A stretch of 64,000 bases of DNA, taken from contig CAIXPL010000024.1 of NCBI GenBank assembly GCA_903921325.1, positions 1-64,000 on the forward strand. Direction: 5' to 3'. The notes below the pieces were generated by a model. That model saw only the letters and a program-made list of their open reading frames with translations. It did no database searches and had not been told where the DNA came from. The DNA comes from an uncultured Pseudomonadota bacterium. Its GTDB lineage: Bacteria > Pseudomonadota > Gammaproteobacteria > Burkholderiales > SG8-39. The translations under genes were made by a program, and so were the position numbers. Within the stretch, counting starts at the first letter, position 1, and every line of letters starts with the position of its first letter. Shown piece after piece: positions 17,154-26,711 of the stretch.

Positions 17154-18725
17154 TTATGCCGCGACTGTTATGAAGTAACGCCCTTCCTCGTCGCGGGAGA
17201 GCCGCCCAGTTTGCCGGATGCGCTCAAGCTCCAGCACGATTTCGCGTCCGTCACGACTGCCCAGGCCCTGCATCAGTTCGACAAAGAACTTCGGCCCCTC
17301 AGCCAGTAGCGCATCGACCGATTCGGCGCGTGCCGGTGCTGCCTTGGGTGGTTCAGGTACCTGGTGCCAGATCGGCCGCGCCTGGCCGGGGCGTTGCCAG
17401 GGCAAGGTGAGATCAAAACCGGCCTTGGTCCAGGTCTTCTCATCACCCAGCGAGGGGTCAAGCGGCATCGCGCGCAGGCCCTTCTGGATGACCAGATCCC
17501 GATCGGCACGAAAGCGCGTGGCCATCGCCCACTCGATCTGCTCATCGGAAAAGATATCGACATCCGGGTCGGTCACAAACACATGCTTCACATTGGCCAG
17601 GCAGCCAAACACGGCGGCGATGGCATTGCCGGCTTCACCGGGCACCCGCTGGCGCAGTGACACGCGCACATGAAAGCCGCCCCCGGCGGCCGGCACGGCA
17701 TACACCGCGGTGACTTCGCGCACTGCCGATTCCAGTGCCTGCCAGACCACAATCTCGGCGCGCAGGGCATTGAGTTGCGCGGTATCGGTTGTTGCCATGC
17801 TGCGGCCGCTGATGGTGGCGGTCTGAAACATGGCGTCGCGCCGATGCGTGATGGCAGTGACCCGCAGCAGCGGGTTTTTCTTGACCTCACCGTAATAGCC
17901 GAGGAACTCGCCATAAGGACCTTCCTGCTCGACATAACCGGCCGGGTCGATGAAGCCTTCGATCACCAGCTCGGCATCGGCGGGCACCCGTACGTCGTGG
18001 CTCACGCATTTCACAACCGCGAGCGGCGCACCACGCAGCCGCGCCAGCAGATCCATCTCGTCGGTGGCGATACGCATCATGCCGGCAACAAAATCAATCG
18101 GATGCGCGCCGACTGTGAACGCAATCGGCAGCGGCTTGCCGGCCTTCACATGCCGCTCGTAGAGAGCACGCAGATCCGACGGGGCATTCACATCCATACC
18201 GGCCACGTTCGCTGAGCGCACCATCAGGCGCCGGATGCCGATATTGGTCCAGCCATTGTCCGGATCGATCGCATAGTCGACTGCAGCGGAGATATAGGGC
18301 GCGCCGTCCAGGGCGTGCTGCAGATGCACCGGCAAGGCCGTGAGATCGGCCGCGGCCCCTTCGAGCACCACCTGTTGCACCGGTGCCCGGTCGCGACTCA
18401 CCTCCTCGCGGCTACCGGGTTCGCGCAGACGTCGGCGCACTTCGGCGAGCAGCCCCTGGGGTGTCGTATCAAAGGCAAGTGCAAGGCGCGAGCGGCTTGC
18501 CGTGACGTTGCCCGCGACGCCAAGCCAGGACAATCCGCTGGCCGGACCGGGCCGGGCGCTGTCGGCACCAGCACTCTCGAACACCACCGCGCAGCGGTTG
18601 CCTTCCATTGCCGCGGCCAGATCAATGAGATCGGTCGGACCGCGCCGGTCAATCTCCTCAGCGGGCAGATTGTCCAGGAAACGGCGCAGGCGAAACTGTT
18701 CGGTGTCAGGCAGGGATTGAGGCAC
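17154..18725 (-). CDS. UbiD-family prFMN-dependent decarboxylase
   Basis: UbiD enzymes reversibly decarboxylate aromatic or unsaturated acids using prenylated FMN. The 523-aa protein shows the cofactor-binding segment GWTNIGIRRLMV and the active-site region QEGPYGEFLGYYGEV, which carries the conserved acidic residues of the Arg-Glu-Glu/Asp network. The start at 18725 gives MPQSLPDTEQFRLRRFL, the normal N-terminus for family members involved in catabolism. No prenyltransferase (UbiX) gene is adjacent. Neighbouring transporter, hydrolase and CoA-ligase genes suggest degradation of an aromatic carboxylate, not ubiquinone synthesis (inference). Confidence 0.88.
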   Translation of the reverse strand: MPQSLPDTEQFRLRRFLDNLPAEEIDRRGPTDLIDLAAAMEGNRCAVVFESAGADSARPGPASGLSWLGVAGNVTASRSRLALAFDTTPQGLLAEVRRRLREPGSREEVSRDRAPVQQVVLEGAAADLTALPVHLQHALDGAPYISAAVDYAIDPDNGWTNIGIRRLMVRSANVAGMDVNAPSDLRALYERHVKAGKPLPIAFTVGAHPIDFVAGMMRIATDEMDLLARLRGAPLAVVKCVSHDVRVPADAELVIEGFIDPAGYVEQEGPYGEFLGYYGEVKKNPLLRVTAITHRRDAMFQTATISGRSMATTDTAQLNALRAEIVVWQALESAVREVTAVYAVPAAGGGFHVRVSLRQRVPGEAGNAIAAVFGCLANVKHVFVTDPDVDIFSDEQIEWAMATRFRADRDLVIQKGLRAMPLDPSLGDEKTWTKAGFDLTLPWQRPGQARPIWHQVPEPPKAAPARAESVDALLAEGPKFFVELMQGLGSRDGREIVLELERIRQTGRLSRDEEGRYFITVAA

Positions 18726-18839
18726 TGTGATTCCCGCAGGGATTGAAGTGTGTGACGCCTGCGGATCGTGACCAGCACGAGTCAGGCGGGCATTCCAGCA
18801 GCCGTGATTCTGTCAGGGATCGGGGCGCTTGTGACGACC

Positions 18840-19400
18840 TCAGACCGGGACGACGACGATATCGGGATCGATCTCGTGGGCCAGACTCTCGATGCCACTC
18901 AGAGTGCCCGAGAGCGACGAGGGGCAACTGCCACAAGCCCCCTGGTAATGCACCTTGAGCTCGCGTCCATCGAAACTCACCACGTGCAGGTCGCCGCCAT
19001 CTTGCTGCAAAAACGGCCGCACGCGCTCATCGAGCATGTCCATGATCTGCGCGAGCTTTAGCCGGCTCGCATCGTCCAGGTTCGGATCGTCCAGGGGCGC
19101 GGCCTGCGCGAGCGCCTCCGATTGACTTTGCGCCGCCGGTGCCTCGCGGATCGGTTTGGCCAGATCGCGCAGCAGGTCCTGCCAATCGGCCTTGCCATCC
19201 TGGGTGACGGTGATCCAGTGATCCACATAGAACACACTGGTCACATGCCCTATATCAAACAGCGCCAGGGCGAGCGTATCGCCCTCGGCTTCAGCAGCCG
19301 AATCGTAGGAGCGCGCAATACCCCAGCTCAAGGGTTCCTTGAGAATGAATTTGCGCGCATTCGGATTCGGCGTCGGTTCGATCTCGGCGATTTTTGGCAT
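18840..19400 (-). CDS. Nfu-type iron-sulfur carrier
   Basis: The 186-aa protein has an N-terminal Nfu_N domain (EIEPTPNPNARKFIL, residues 7-21), an Ala/Gln-rich linker, and a C-terminal NifU-like domain. The latter begins VRPFLQQDGGDLHVV and carries the cluster-binding pair in ACGSCPSS. Such proteins carry assembled Fe-S clusters to target enzymes. It is the last gene of the SUF cluster, 50 bp after sufU. The four-iron enzymes encoded nearby are plausible clients, but that is only inference. Confidence 0.92.
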   Translation of the reverse strand: MPKIAEIEPTPNPNARKFILKEPLSWGIARSYDSAAEAEGDTLALALFDIGHVTSVFYVDHWITVTQDGKADWQDLLRDLAKPIREAPAAQSQSEALAQAAPLDDPNLDDASRLKLAQIMDMLDERVRPFLQQDGGDLHVVSFDGRELKVHYQGACGSCPSSLSGTLSGIESLAHEIDPDIVVVPV

Positions 19401-19450
19401 GACACGGCTCTGCGATGAATGAGGGTCCGCGCTCTAGCGGAAAGTACACA

Positions 19451-19927
19451 TCAGGTGGGATTGCCCGGCACCGGGTCGGCGTCGCCCTCGGTGCTCACGA
19501 CCGACTGCGCATGCAATGCTGCATGCAGGGTGTGCCAGGGCAGCACCGCGCATTTGACCCGCGAGGGCAGATCCTTGATACCTTCAAACACCCGCAACCG
19601 CCCAAGGGTGACCATCTGCTCGGCATCCGCCGTGCCCGTGGCAAGCGCGCGAAACCCATCGACCAGTTGATCGGCCTCGGCCACGCTGCGGCCTTTGACC
19701 GCGGCTGACATCATCGAGGCCGAGGCCTTGCAGATCGCACAGGACTGTCCTTCGAAGGCCAGTTGCTTGATCTGCTCGCCATCGACTGCCACATCGAGCT
19801 GGATGTGATCACCGCAGAGCGGGTTGAGTCCTTCGGAATGGTGCGTCGGTTGCTCAAGCCGGCCATAGTTTCGCGGCTTGCGATTGTGATCGAGGATCAC
19901 TTCCTGATACAGCGCTCGGGATTCCAT
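19451..19927 (-). CDS. sufU: SufU-type Fe-S scaffold / sulfurtransferase
   Basis: The 158-aa protein has an IscU/SufU fold with cysteines in NPLCGD, GQSCAICKAS and VKCAVLPWHTL. The spacing between the second and third cysteines carries the longer SufU-type insertion. SufU accepts sulfur from SufS; in Gram-positives it is a zinc-dependent transfer protein. A Glu/Asp/Pro-containing tail of about 20 residues follows the last motif. It lies 6 bp after sufS and so is in the same transcript. SufU with SufS in place of SufE is a notable choice for a proteobacterium. Confidence 0.92.
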   Translation of the reverse strand: MESRALYQEVILDHNRKPRNYGRLEQPTHHSEGLNPLCGDHIQLDVAVDGEQIKQLAFEGQSCAICKASASMMSAAVKGRSVAEADQLVDGFRALATGTADAEQMVTLGRLRVFEGIKDLPSRVKCAVLPWHTLHAALHAQSVVSTEGDADPVPGNPT

Positions 19928-19933
19928 GATCGC

Positions 19934-21312
<1,379 letters not shown>

Positions 21313-21316
<4 letters not shown>

Positions 21317-22719
21317 GATGGACTTCCTGCACGATCGGTTTGCTCAAGCACCTGTTGTCGCAGGCGCTGTGCGAGCGAGGCCACACCCAGCCGGTTGATG
21401 ATGTCGGCGGCAAAGCCATAGGTAAGCAGATTGCGTGCTGCCTCAGGCGCGATACCGCGACTCAACAAGTAAAAAAGCTCACCCTGATCGATCTGACCGA
21501 CCGTGGCTCCGTGAGCGCACTTCACATCATCGGCATGAATTTCCAGTTGCGGCTTGGCATCCACCCGCGCACGTCCCGAGGTGAGCAAATTACGGCTTTG
21601 CTGCGCCGAGTCGGTGTGCTGGGCACCGGGGCGCACCAGGATGCGGCCATTGAACACGGCGTGGCTCGCCCCGCTCAGTATGGTCTTGTGCAATTGACGG
21701 CTTGCGCCGTTGGCAGCCGCATGGTCGATAAAGCTGTGGGTATCGGCGAGCTGACCGTTGCCGACCAGGGCAAGCCCATCGAGCGCGATGTGCACACCAG
21801 GGGCTTCCTGTCGAACCGACAGATCCAGTCGCGACAGCCGCGCACCCAGATCGATCGAGACCGATTCATATCGCGCATCGCGCGCCACACTGACCGCACA
21901 CCGTGCGATATGAAAGCTGCTACGCGAATCACGCTGGATGCGCGCATGGCGCACCTGAGCGTTGGTTTCGATATGCACTTCAGTCACGGCGTTCACGCAC
22001 GCTGCGCCCTGGTGCAGGCTGACATGGTCTTCCACGACGTGGCATTGCGACCCGCCCTCAGCAATCACCAGCACGCGCGGGTAGCTGGCAAGCCCCTCAC
22101 GGGTAGTGATAAAGAGCAGATGGCTCGGGGTGAGCTGTGCCTGATTGCGCGCGACGTGCAGCACCGCGCCATGATGTAGATAAGCTGTGTTGATGGCAGC
22201 AAACGCACCACCGGATGCCGGGGCCAGTGTCCCCAGATGCGCGCGCACGGTCTCATGCAGTCGATGCGACGGCTCGGCAATCACCTGGGCGAGCGAGCAG
22301 ACTGTCAGGCCCTCGCCTGATGGCCCCTCCGAGAGCTCAGGCGCGTACACCCCGTCAATGAAGACCAGGCGCTGCGGCGCTTCGGCAATCCGATAGGGAT
22401 CAATCGCCTGCGCGACTACCGCTGCCGGAGCGCTTGCCGCTTTGAAGGCCAGCCGATAGAGCGCCGATAGATCGGTAAACCGCCAGTCTTCATCCTGACG
22501 CGTCGGCAGGCTGAGCACATGGGCTTGCTCAAGTGCCTCGCGGCGCAGCTGATTGACCCAGGCAGCAGGCGAGCCTGCCAGCGCGCGCTGTGAATCGAGC
22601 ACACTCGTGCGATAGGCGGCAGGCGGCGCGGAGGTGTTCGCGTCCCGCGCTTCGTTACGCGCTTCGTCACGCGTATCATCCTGCGCATCATCCTGCGCAA
22701 CGGGCGGCGGCATGCTCAT
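21313..22719 (-). CDS. sufD: SufD, subunit of the SufBCD scaffold
   Basis: SufD pairs with SufB and the SufC ATPase to build Fe-S clusters. The 468-aa protein contains the [13 protein letters not shown]-terminal motif and the beta-helix core. Near the C-terminus is [17 protein letters not shown], the conserved SufB/SufD signature. The first 35 residues are an Asp/Arg/Ala repeat ([16 protein letters not shown]) made from imperfect 11-12-bp DNA repeats at about 22640-22700. They look like an added low-complexity leader. Both ends overlap neighbours by ATGA (sufC upstream, sufS downstream). Confidence 0.94.
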
Positions 22720-23519
22720 CGCGCCTGCGCCTGAGCGCTGTTGGCAGCCGCCGGTGCTGTGATCCAGTCATAGCCGCGCTCTTCCAGCTCAAGAGCCAGG
22801 AATTTGTCACCGGTGCGCACGATATGGCCATCGTCAAACACATGCACATAATCCGGAATCACATAATTGAGCAGCCGCTGGTAATGGGTGACCAGCACCA
22901 CCGCGTTGTCTTCCCGACGCAGTCGGTTGATGCCTCCTGCGACGATGCGCAGCGCATCGATGTCCAGGCCCGAATCGGTCTCATCGAGCAAGGCCACGGT
23001 GGGATCGAGCAGCGCCATTTGCAAAATCTCGTTGCGCTTCTTCTCACCGCCAGAGAAGCCTTCGTTCACGCTGCGCTCGAGGAATGCGGGGTCCATCTCC
23101 AGATACTTCATGCGCTCGCGCACCAGATCATCGAACTCCAGCGGATCGAGCTCCTCGCCCCCGCGTGCGGTCTGCACCGAGTTATACGCAAGGCGCATGA
23201 ACTGGCTATTGGCAACCCCGGGAATTTCAACCGGATACTGAAACCCTAAAAAGAGGCCCGCCCGCGCCCGTTCTTCGGCGGGCATGGCGAGCAGTTCGCG
23301 ATCACGAAAAATGACCTCACCCGCGGTAACGGTGTAATCGGGGTGTCCGGCCAGCACCTTGGAGAGCGTGCTTTTGCCTGAGCCGTTCGGTCCCATGATG
23401 GCGTGCACTTCGCCGGCTTTGACCAGCAGGTCAACCCCTTTGAGAATTTCCACGCCGTCGCCAACCGTGGCGCGCAGCCCGCGCACCTCGAGCACCGGCA
23501 TTGCCTGTGGGTCTTTCAT
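22716..23519 (-). CDS. sufC: SufC, ABC-type ATPase of SufBCD
   Basis: The 267-aa ATPase drives conformational change in the SufBCD scaffold. Walker A is GPNGSGKST, the signature is [13 protein letters not shown], and Walker B is [12 protein letters not shown], all in the order and with the exact SufC wording. It overlaps sufB and sufD by ATGA at both ends, so translation of the three subunits should be coupled. Soluble; no membrane segments. Confidence 0.97.
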   Translation of the reverse strand: MKDPQAMPVLEVRGLRATVGDGVEILKGVDLLVKAGEVHAIMGPNGSGKSTLSKVLAGHPDYTVTAGEVIFRDRELLAMPAEERARAGLFLGFQYPVEIPGVANSQFMRLAYNSVQTARGGEELDPLEFDDLVRERMKYLEMDPAFLERSVNEGFSGGEKKRNEILQMALLDPTVALLDETDSGLDIDALRIVAGGINRLRREDNAVVLVTHYQRLLNYVIPDYVHVFDDGHIVRTGDKFLALELEERGYDWITAPAAANSAQAQAR

Positions 23520-24952
23520 CCGACACTTCCCTCCAGCTTGAGGCCAAGCAGCTTGGATGCCTCCACCGCGAATTCCATGGGAAGTTGCGTGAATACGTCC
23601 TTCACAAAGCCATTGATGATCATCGAGACGGCCGACTCATTGTCGATACCGCGACTGGCAAAGTAGAACAATTGATCGGCGCCGATCTTGGAGGTGGTGG
23701 CCTCGTGTTCGACTGTCGAACTGTCGTTCATCACGCGCAGATAGGGAAACGTATTGGCCGCGCAGCGATCGCCAATCAACATGGAATCGCACTGCGAATA
23801 ATTGCGCGCGCCGCTCGCCTTCGGGCCGATCTGCACCAGCCCGCGATAGCTGTTGCTCGACACCCCGGCCGAGATGCCCTTCGAGATGATGGTGCTGCGT
23901 GTGTTGCGCCCCAGATGGACCATCTTGGTGCCGGTATCGGCCTGTTGATGGTGATTGGTGAGGGCTACTGAATAGAATTCACCCACCGAGTGATCGCCTT
24001 CGAGCACGCAACTGGGATACTTCCAGGTGATGGCCGAGCCCGTCTCGACCTGGGTCCAGCTGATGCGCGAGTGATCGCCCTTGCACAGGCCGCGCTTGGT
24101 CACAAAATTGTAGATGCCCCCCACTCCATTGGCATCACCTGCGTACCAGTTCTGCACCGTGGAGTACTTGATATCGGCGCGTTCCAGTGCCACCAGTTCA
24201 ACCACGGCCGCATGCAGCTGGTTGGTATCGAACTGCGGCGCCGTGCAGCCTTCGAGATAGCTCACCTGCGCGCCCTCTTCGGCGACGATCAGCGTGCGCT
24301 CGAACTGGCCGGATTCCTGGGTGTTGATGCGAAAGTAGGTCGAGAGCTCCATCGGGCATTTGACGCCGCGCGGAATGAAGCAAAACGAGCCATCGGTAAA
24401 CACCGCGGAGTTGAGCGCGGCGTAGTAATTGTCGTTGCTCGCCACCACGGTGCCCAGGTAGCGACGAATCAACTCCGGGTGCTCCTGCACCGCCTCGGAG
24501 AACGAGCAGAAAATGACGCCGGCTTCGGCCAGGCGCTTCTTGTAGGTGGTGGTGACCGAGACCGAATCGAAAATCACATCGACTGCGACACCGGCGAGCG
24601 CCTTCTGCTCGTGGATGGGCACGCCCAGCTTCTCGAAGGTGCGCAGCAACTCGGGATCGACCTCGTCCATCGAAGCGAGTTTTTTCTTGGCCTTCGGTGC
24701 CGAGTAGTAGGCGATCGACTGAAAATCAATCGGCGGGTAATCAACGGTGGCCCACTCAGGCGCGGTCATGGTGAGCCAGTGGCGATAGGCTGACAGTCGA
24801 AACTCCAGCAGCCAGTCCGGTTCGTTTTTCTTGGCCGAAATGAGCCGGATCACATCCTCGTTCAGGCCGCGCGCCACCACATCGGACTCGATGTCGGTCA
24901 CAAAGCCGTGCTGATAGGGCTGATCGATCAGGTCTTGCAGCGTACTACTCAT
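23516..24952 (-). CDS. sufB: SufB, main scaffold subunit
   Basis: The 478-aa protein has the complete SufB sequence: [19 protein letters not shown], the core [13 protein letters not shown] with its conserved cysteine, and the C-terminal [16 protein letters not shown] signature. It forms the SufBC2D complex where new clusters are assembled. It starts at 24952, 15 bp after sufA, and overlaps sufC by ATGA. Length and motifs are fully normal. Confidence 0.97.
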   Translation of the reverse strand: MSSTLQDLIDQPYQHGFVTDIESDVVARGLNEDVIRLISAKKNEPDWLLEFRLSAYRHWLTMTAPEWATVDYPPIDFQSIAYYSAPKAKKKLASMDEVDPELLRTFEKLGVPIHEQKALAGVAVDVIFDSVSVTTTYKKRLAEAGVIFCSFSEAVQEHPELIRRYLGTVVASNDNYYAALNSAVFTDGSFCFIPRGVKCPMELSTYFRINTQESGQFERTLIVAEEGAQVSYLEGCTAPQFDTNQLHAAVVELVALERADIKYSTVQNWYAGDANGVGGIYNFVTKRGLCKGDHSRISWTQVETGSAITWKYPSCVLEGDHSVGEFYSVALTNHHQQADTGTKMVHLGRNTRSTIISKGISAGVSSNSYRGLVQIGPKASGARNYSQCDSMLIGDRCAANTFPYLRVMNDSSTVEHEATTSKIGADQLFYFASRGIDNESAVSMIINGFVKDVFTQLPMEFAVEASKLLGLKLEGSVG

Positions 24953-24967
24953 GGAATCTGCTCTGCC

Positions 24968-25288
24968 CTAGACCGTGAAGCTCTCGCCACAACCGCAGGT
25001 GGCCTTTACATTGGGATTGCGCACGGTAAAGATCTGCTTGAAGCCTTCGCTGATGAAATCGAGCTCCGAGCCTTCGACCACGGCGATGGCGTCGTGGTTG
25101 ATGACCAGACGGGCATCGTGCGCCTCGACCACGCAGTCACCTGCTTCAATCGAGGTGGCCAGATCGTAGGTGTAGCTATAGCCCGAGCAGCCGGTGTGTT
25201 TGACACCGAGGCGCACGCCCAGCGCGCCCTTGCTGCCGGCCACTTTGCGGATTTGCGCCGCAGCGCGTTCAGTCAGACTAAATGACAT
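24968..25288 (-). CDS. sufA: SufA/IscA-type Fe-S carrier (HesB family)
   Basis: The 106-aa A-type carrier begins MSFSLTERAAAQIRK at 25288, preceded by an AGGAGAG site; the frame is open further upstream inside iscR but without a better start. The three conserved cysteines are present, one in HTGCSGYSY and two in CGCGESF at the C-terminus. Its start lies 11 nt inside the end of iscR, so it is in the same transcript. It probably moves clusters from SufBCD to apo-proteins. Confidence 0.94.
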   Translation of the reverse strand: MSFSLTERAAAQIRKVAGSKGALGVRLGVKHTGCSGYSYTYDLATSIEAGDCVVEAHDARLVINHDAIAVVEGSELDFISEGFKQIFTVRNPNVKATCGCGESFTV

Positions 25289-25754
25289 GCTGCTCTCCTG
25301 CCTCACGAACAGGGCGCGGGCGGATCGAAACGATCTGCACCGGCACGCTGTGTCCGCGGTCAATCAACTGCCCGAGGGTGATGCCTCGCAGGTAGCCAAA
25401 AATGTGTTCGTTCAAGCCGGTCCACAGGTCATGGGTGAGGCACTTGGTATCGCCTTCGCGGCAATTTTCCTGGCCCGAGCACTGGGTAGCGTCAATCAGC
25501 TCATCGACCGCCACGATCACATCGGCCACGGTGACCACATCAACCGGCCGCGCCAGGCGGTAGCCACCGCCCGGTCCGCGGGTGCTCTTGACCAAGCCGC
25601 CGCGACGCATGCGGCCGAACAACTGTTCGAGATAGGAGAGCGAAATGCCCTGGCGTTCACTGATTTCGGTCAGCGTCACCGGGCCGTTCGCGCCGTGCGT
25701 GGCAAGGTCCAGCACGGCAGTGACCGCAAAGCGGCCTTTGGTCGTCAATCGCAT
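25278..25754 (-). CDS. iscR: IscR, Rrf2-family Fe-S sensing repressor
   Basis: The start at 25754 (MRLTTKGRFAVTAVLDLA) matches the invariant IscR N-terminus; an ATG six codons upstream is less likely. The winged helix-turn-helix contains ISLSYLEQLFGRMRRGGLV. Three cluster-ligand cysteines lie in the block CSGQENCREGDTKCLTHDLW, with the usual 5-residue spacings. IscR with a [2Fe-2S] cluster represses Fe-S assembly genes. Here it heads the SUF operon, and its promoter carries two IscR-like sites, so autoregulation is likely. Confidence 0.95.
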   Translation of the reverse strand: MRLTTKGRFAVTAVLDLATHGANGPVTLTEISERQGISLSYLEQLFGRMRRGGLVKSTRGPGGGYRLARPVDVVTVADVIVAVDELIDATQCSGQENCREGDTKCLTHDLWTGLNEHIFGYLRGITLGQLIDRGHSVPVQIVSIRPRPVREAGEQHVI

Positions 25755-25772
25755 GGTGGGCCCCGAGAGCAC

Positions 25773-25822
25773 TTATCCCGACTAATGTTGTCAAGAATAC
25801 TATTCCCGACCATTCTAGTCAA
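25773..25822 (-). promoter_or_regulatory. iscR-suf promoter with two IscR type-1-like sites
   Basis: On the minus strand, TTGACT (25822-25817) and TATTCT (25799-25794) form a sigma-70 promoter with a 17-bp spacer. Two sequences resembling the IscR type-1 consensus (YYGACTRWWWYAGTCRRSTAT) lie in tandem. One is at 25822-25802 and covers the spacer; the other is at 25794-25773 and covers the start-site region. Each keeps the GAC...GTCGGG half-sites with a few mismatches. Binding would block polymerase, giving repression when clusters are plentiful. Confidence 0.72.
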
Positions 25823-25864
25823 TTACTCTGACCAACCAAGCAGCCGACTCGCCTCAGGCTCGAA

Positions 25865-26335
25865 TCAGTGCCAGTCCTCGCGCGGGGGCACCGGCAGAGG
25901 CACCACGCCGATGCCTTCTTCGAGCAATTCGCTCACTTCTTCCGCCGAGGCCTTGCCGCGAATGCCGCGCTCGGGGGCTTCGCCATGATGAATGCGCCTT
26001 GCCTCTTCGGCGAAGCGCGCACCGACGTTTTCGGTATTGGCCATGACGTGCTCGATCAGTGCCATGAATTGTTTTTCATCGGGCATGCCGACCTGGACAG
26101 AGGCGCCCTGGTCTGACTGTGCCGCGGGGCCCTGTGCCGGAACCGGAACGTTGGCCGGACGTGAAGCCGACTCGCTCTTGCCGATCTTGGCGGTGAGCAG
26201 CTTGGAGACATGGTTGCCACCGCAGTTTGGGCAGGTGAGCAGGCCCCGGCGCTGTTGATCATCAAAATCATCGCCTGAGGCAAACCAGCCCTCGAAGCGG
26301 TGATTCAAGCGACATTGCAATTCAAAAACGATCAT
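25865..26335 (-). CDS. DUF1178 family protein
   Basis: The 156-aa protein begins MIVFELQCRLNHRFEGWFAS and contains LTCPNCGG, a likely zinc-binding pair with the earlier cysteine, as in DUF1178 proteins. The middle is a Pro/Ala/Gln-rich linker and the C-terminal half is a predicted helix (EKQFMALIEHVMANTENVG) ending in a Pro-rich tail. Function is unknown for the family, which is widespread in proteobacteria. It is transcribed leftward toward iscR, and its stop is about 40 bp upstream of the iscR promoter. Confidence 0.85.
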   Translation of the reverse strand: MIVFELQCRLNHRFEGWFASGDDFDDQQRRGLLTCPNCGGNHVSKLLTAKIGKSESASRPANVPVPAQGPAAQSDQGASVQVGMPDEKQFMALIEHVMANTENVGARFAEEARRIHHGEAPERGIRGKASAEEVSELLEEGIGVVPLPVPPREDWH

Positions 26336-26500
26336 GCCTACGGTCCATAACGGGAATCACGGTGCGCCATGCGGCGTCACCTCAGCGCTTCAAGGGGTGG
26401 CTGCGCTACACCGGAGCCCTGCGGCGGCGGCGCCACTATGACACAGACGCACCTTATCGGCGCATGGTTGACCGATTGCCGGCCTGATTGGCAGGTTACA

Positions 26501-26530
26501 TTGCACAGCCACGCACCGATCGGCTATCCT
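26501..26530 (+). promoter_or_regulatory. Candidate promoter for tRNA-Ser
   Basis: TTGCAC (26501-26506) and TATCCT (26525-26530) are separated by 18 bp, about 90 bp before the tRNA. They are the best -35/-10 pair I see in the 285-bp gap between the DUF1178 gene and the tRNA. The rest of that gap shows no convincing gene. Confidence 0.4.
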
Positions 26531-26620
26531 CACGCCCCCGGTAGAGCCTTCCACAGGCTGTCGTCGAACCCACTGGGCATCCTTGCTCCTGCCACCGGAG
26601 CGCGATGAGTCGCTGGCCGC

Positions 26621-26711
26621 GGAGAGGTGGATGAGTGGTTTAAGTCGCACGCCTGGAAAGCGTGTTTAGGTTCATAGCCTAACGCGGGTTCGAATCCCGC
26701 CCTCTCCGCCA
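26621..26711 (+). tRNA. tRNA-Ser (anticodon GGA)
   Basis: The 7-bp acceptor stem GGAGAGG (26621-26627) pairs with CCTCTCC (26701-26707), followed by G and an encoded CCA. The anticodon stem cacgc/gcgtg encloses the loop ctGGAaa, with the anticodon at 26655-26657. A long variable arm, typical of serine tRNAs, and the T-arm gggttcgaatccc follow. It is intact although the recombinase gene on the other strand ends inside it. Confidence 0.97.
26679..26711. other. Probable attachment site at the 3' end of tRNA-Ser
   Basis: The mobile region begins exactly at the tRNA 3' end. The last ten codons and stop of the recombinase gene are the reverse complement of the tRNA T-arm and acceptor end. This is the arrangement expected if the element inserted here and restored the tRNA. 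A second copy of this sequence at the far end was looked for between 33.9 and 37 kb and not found. Confidence 0.55.
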
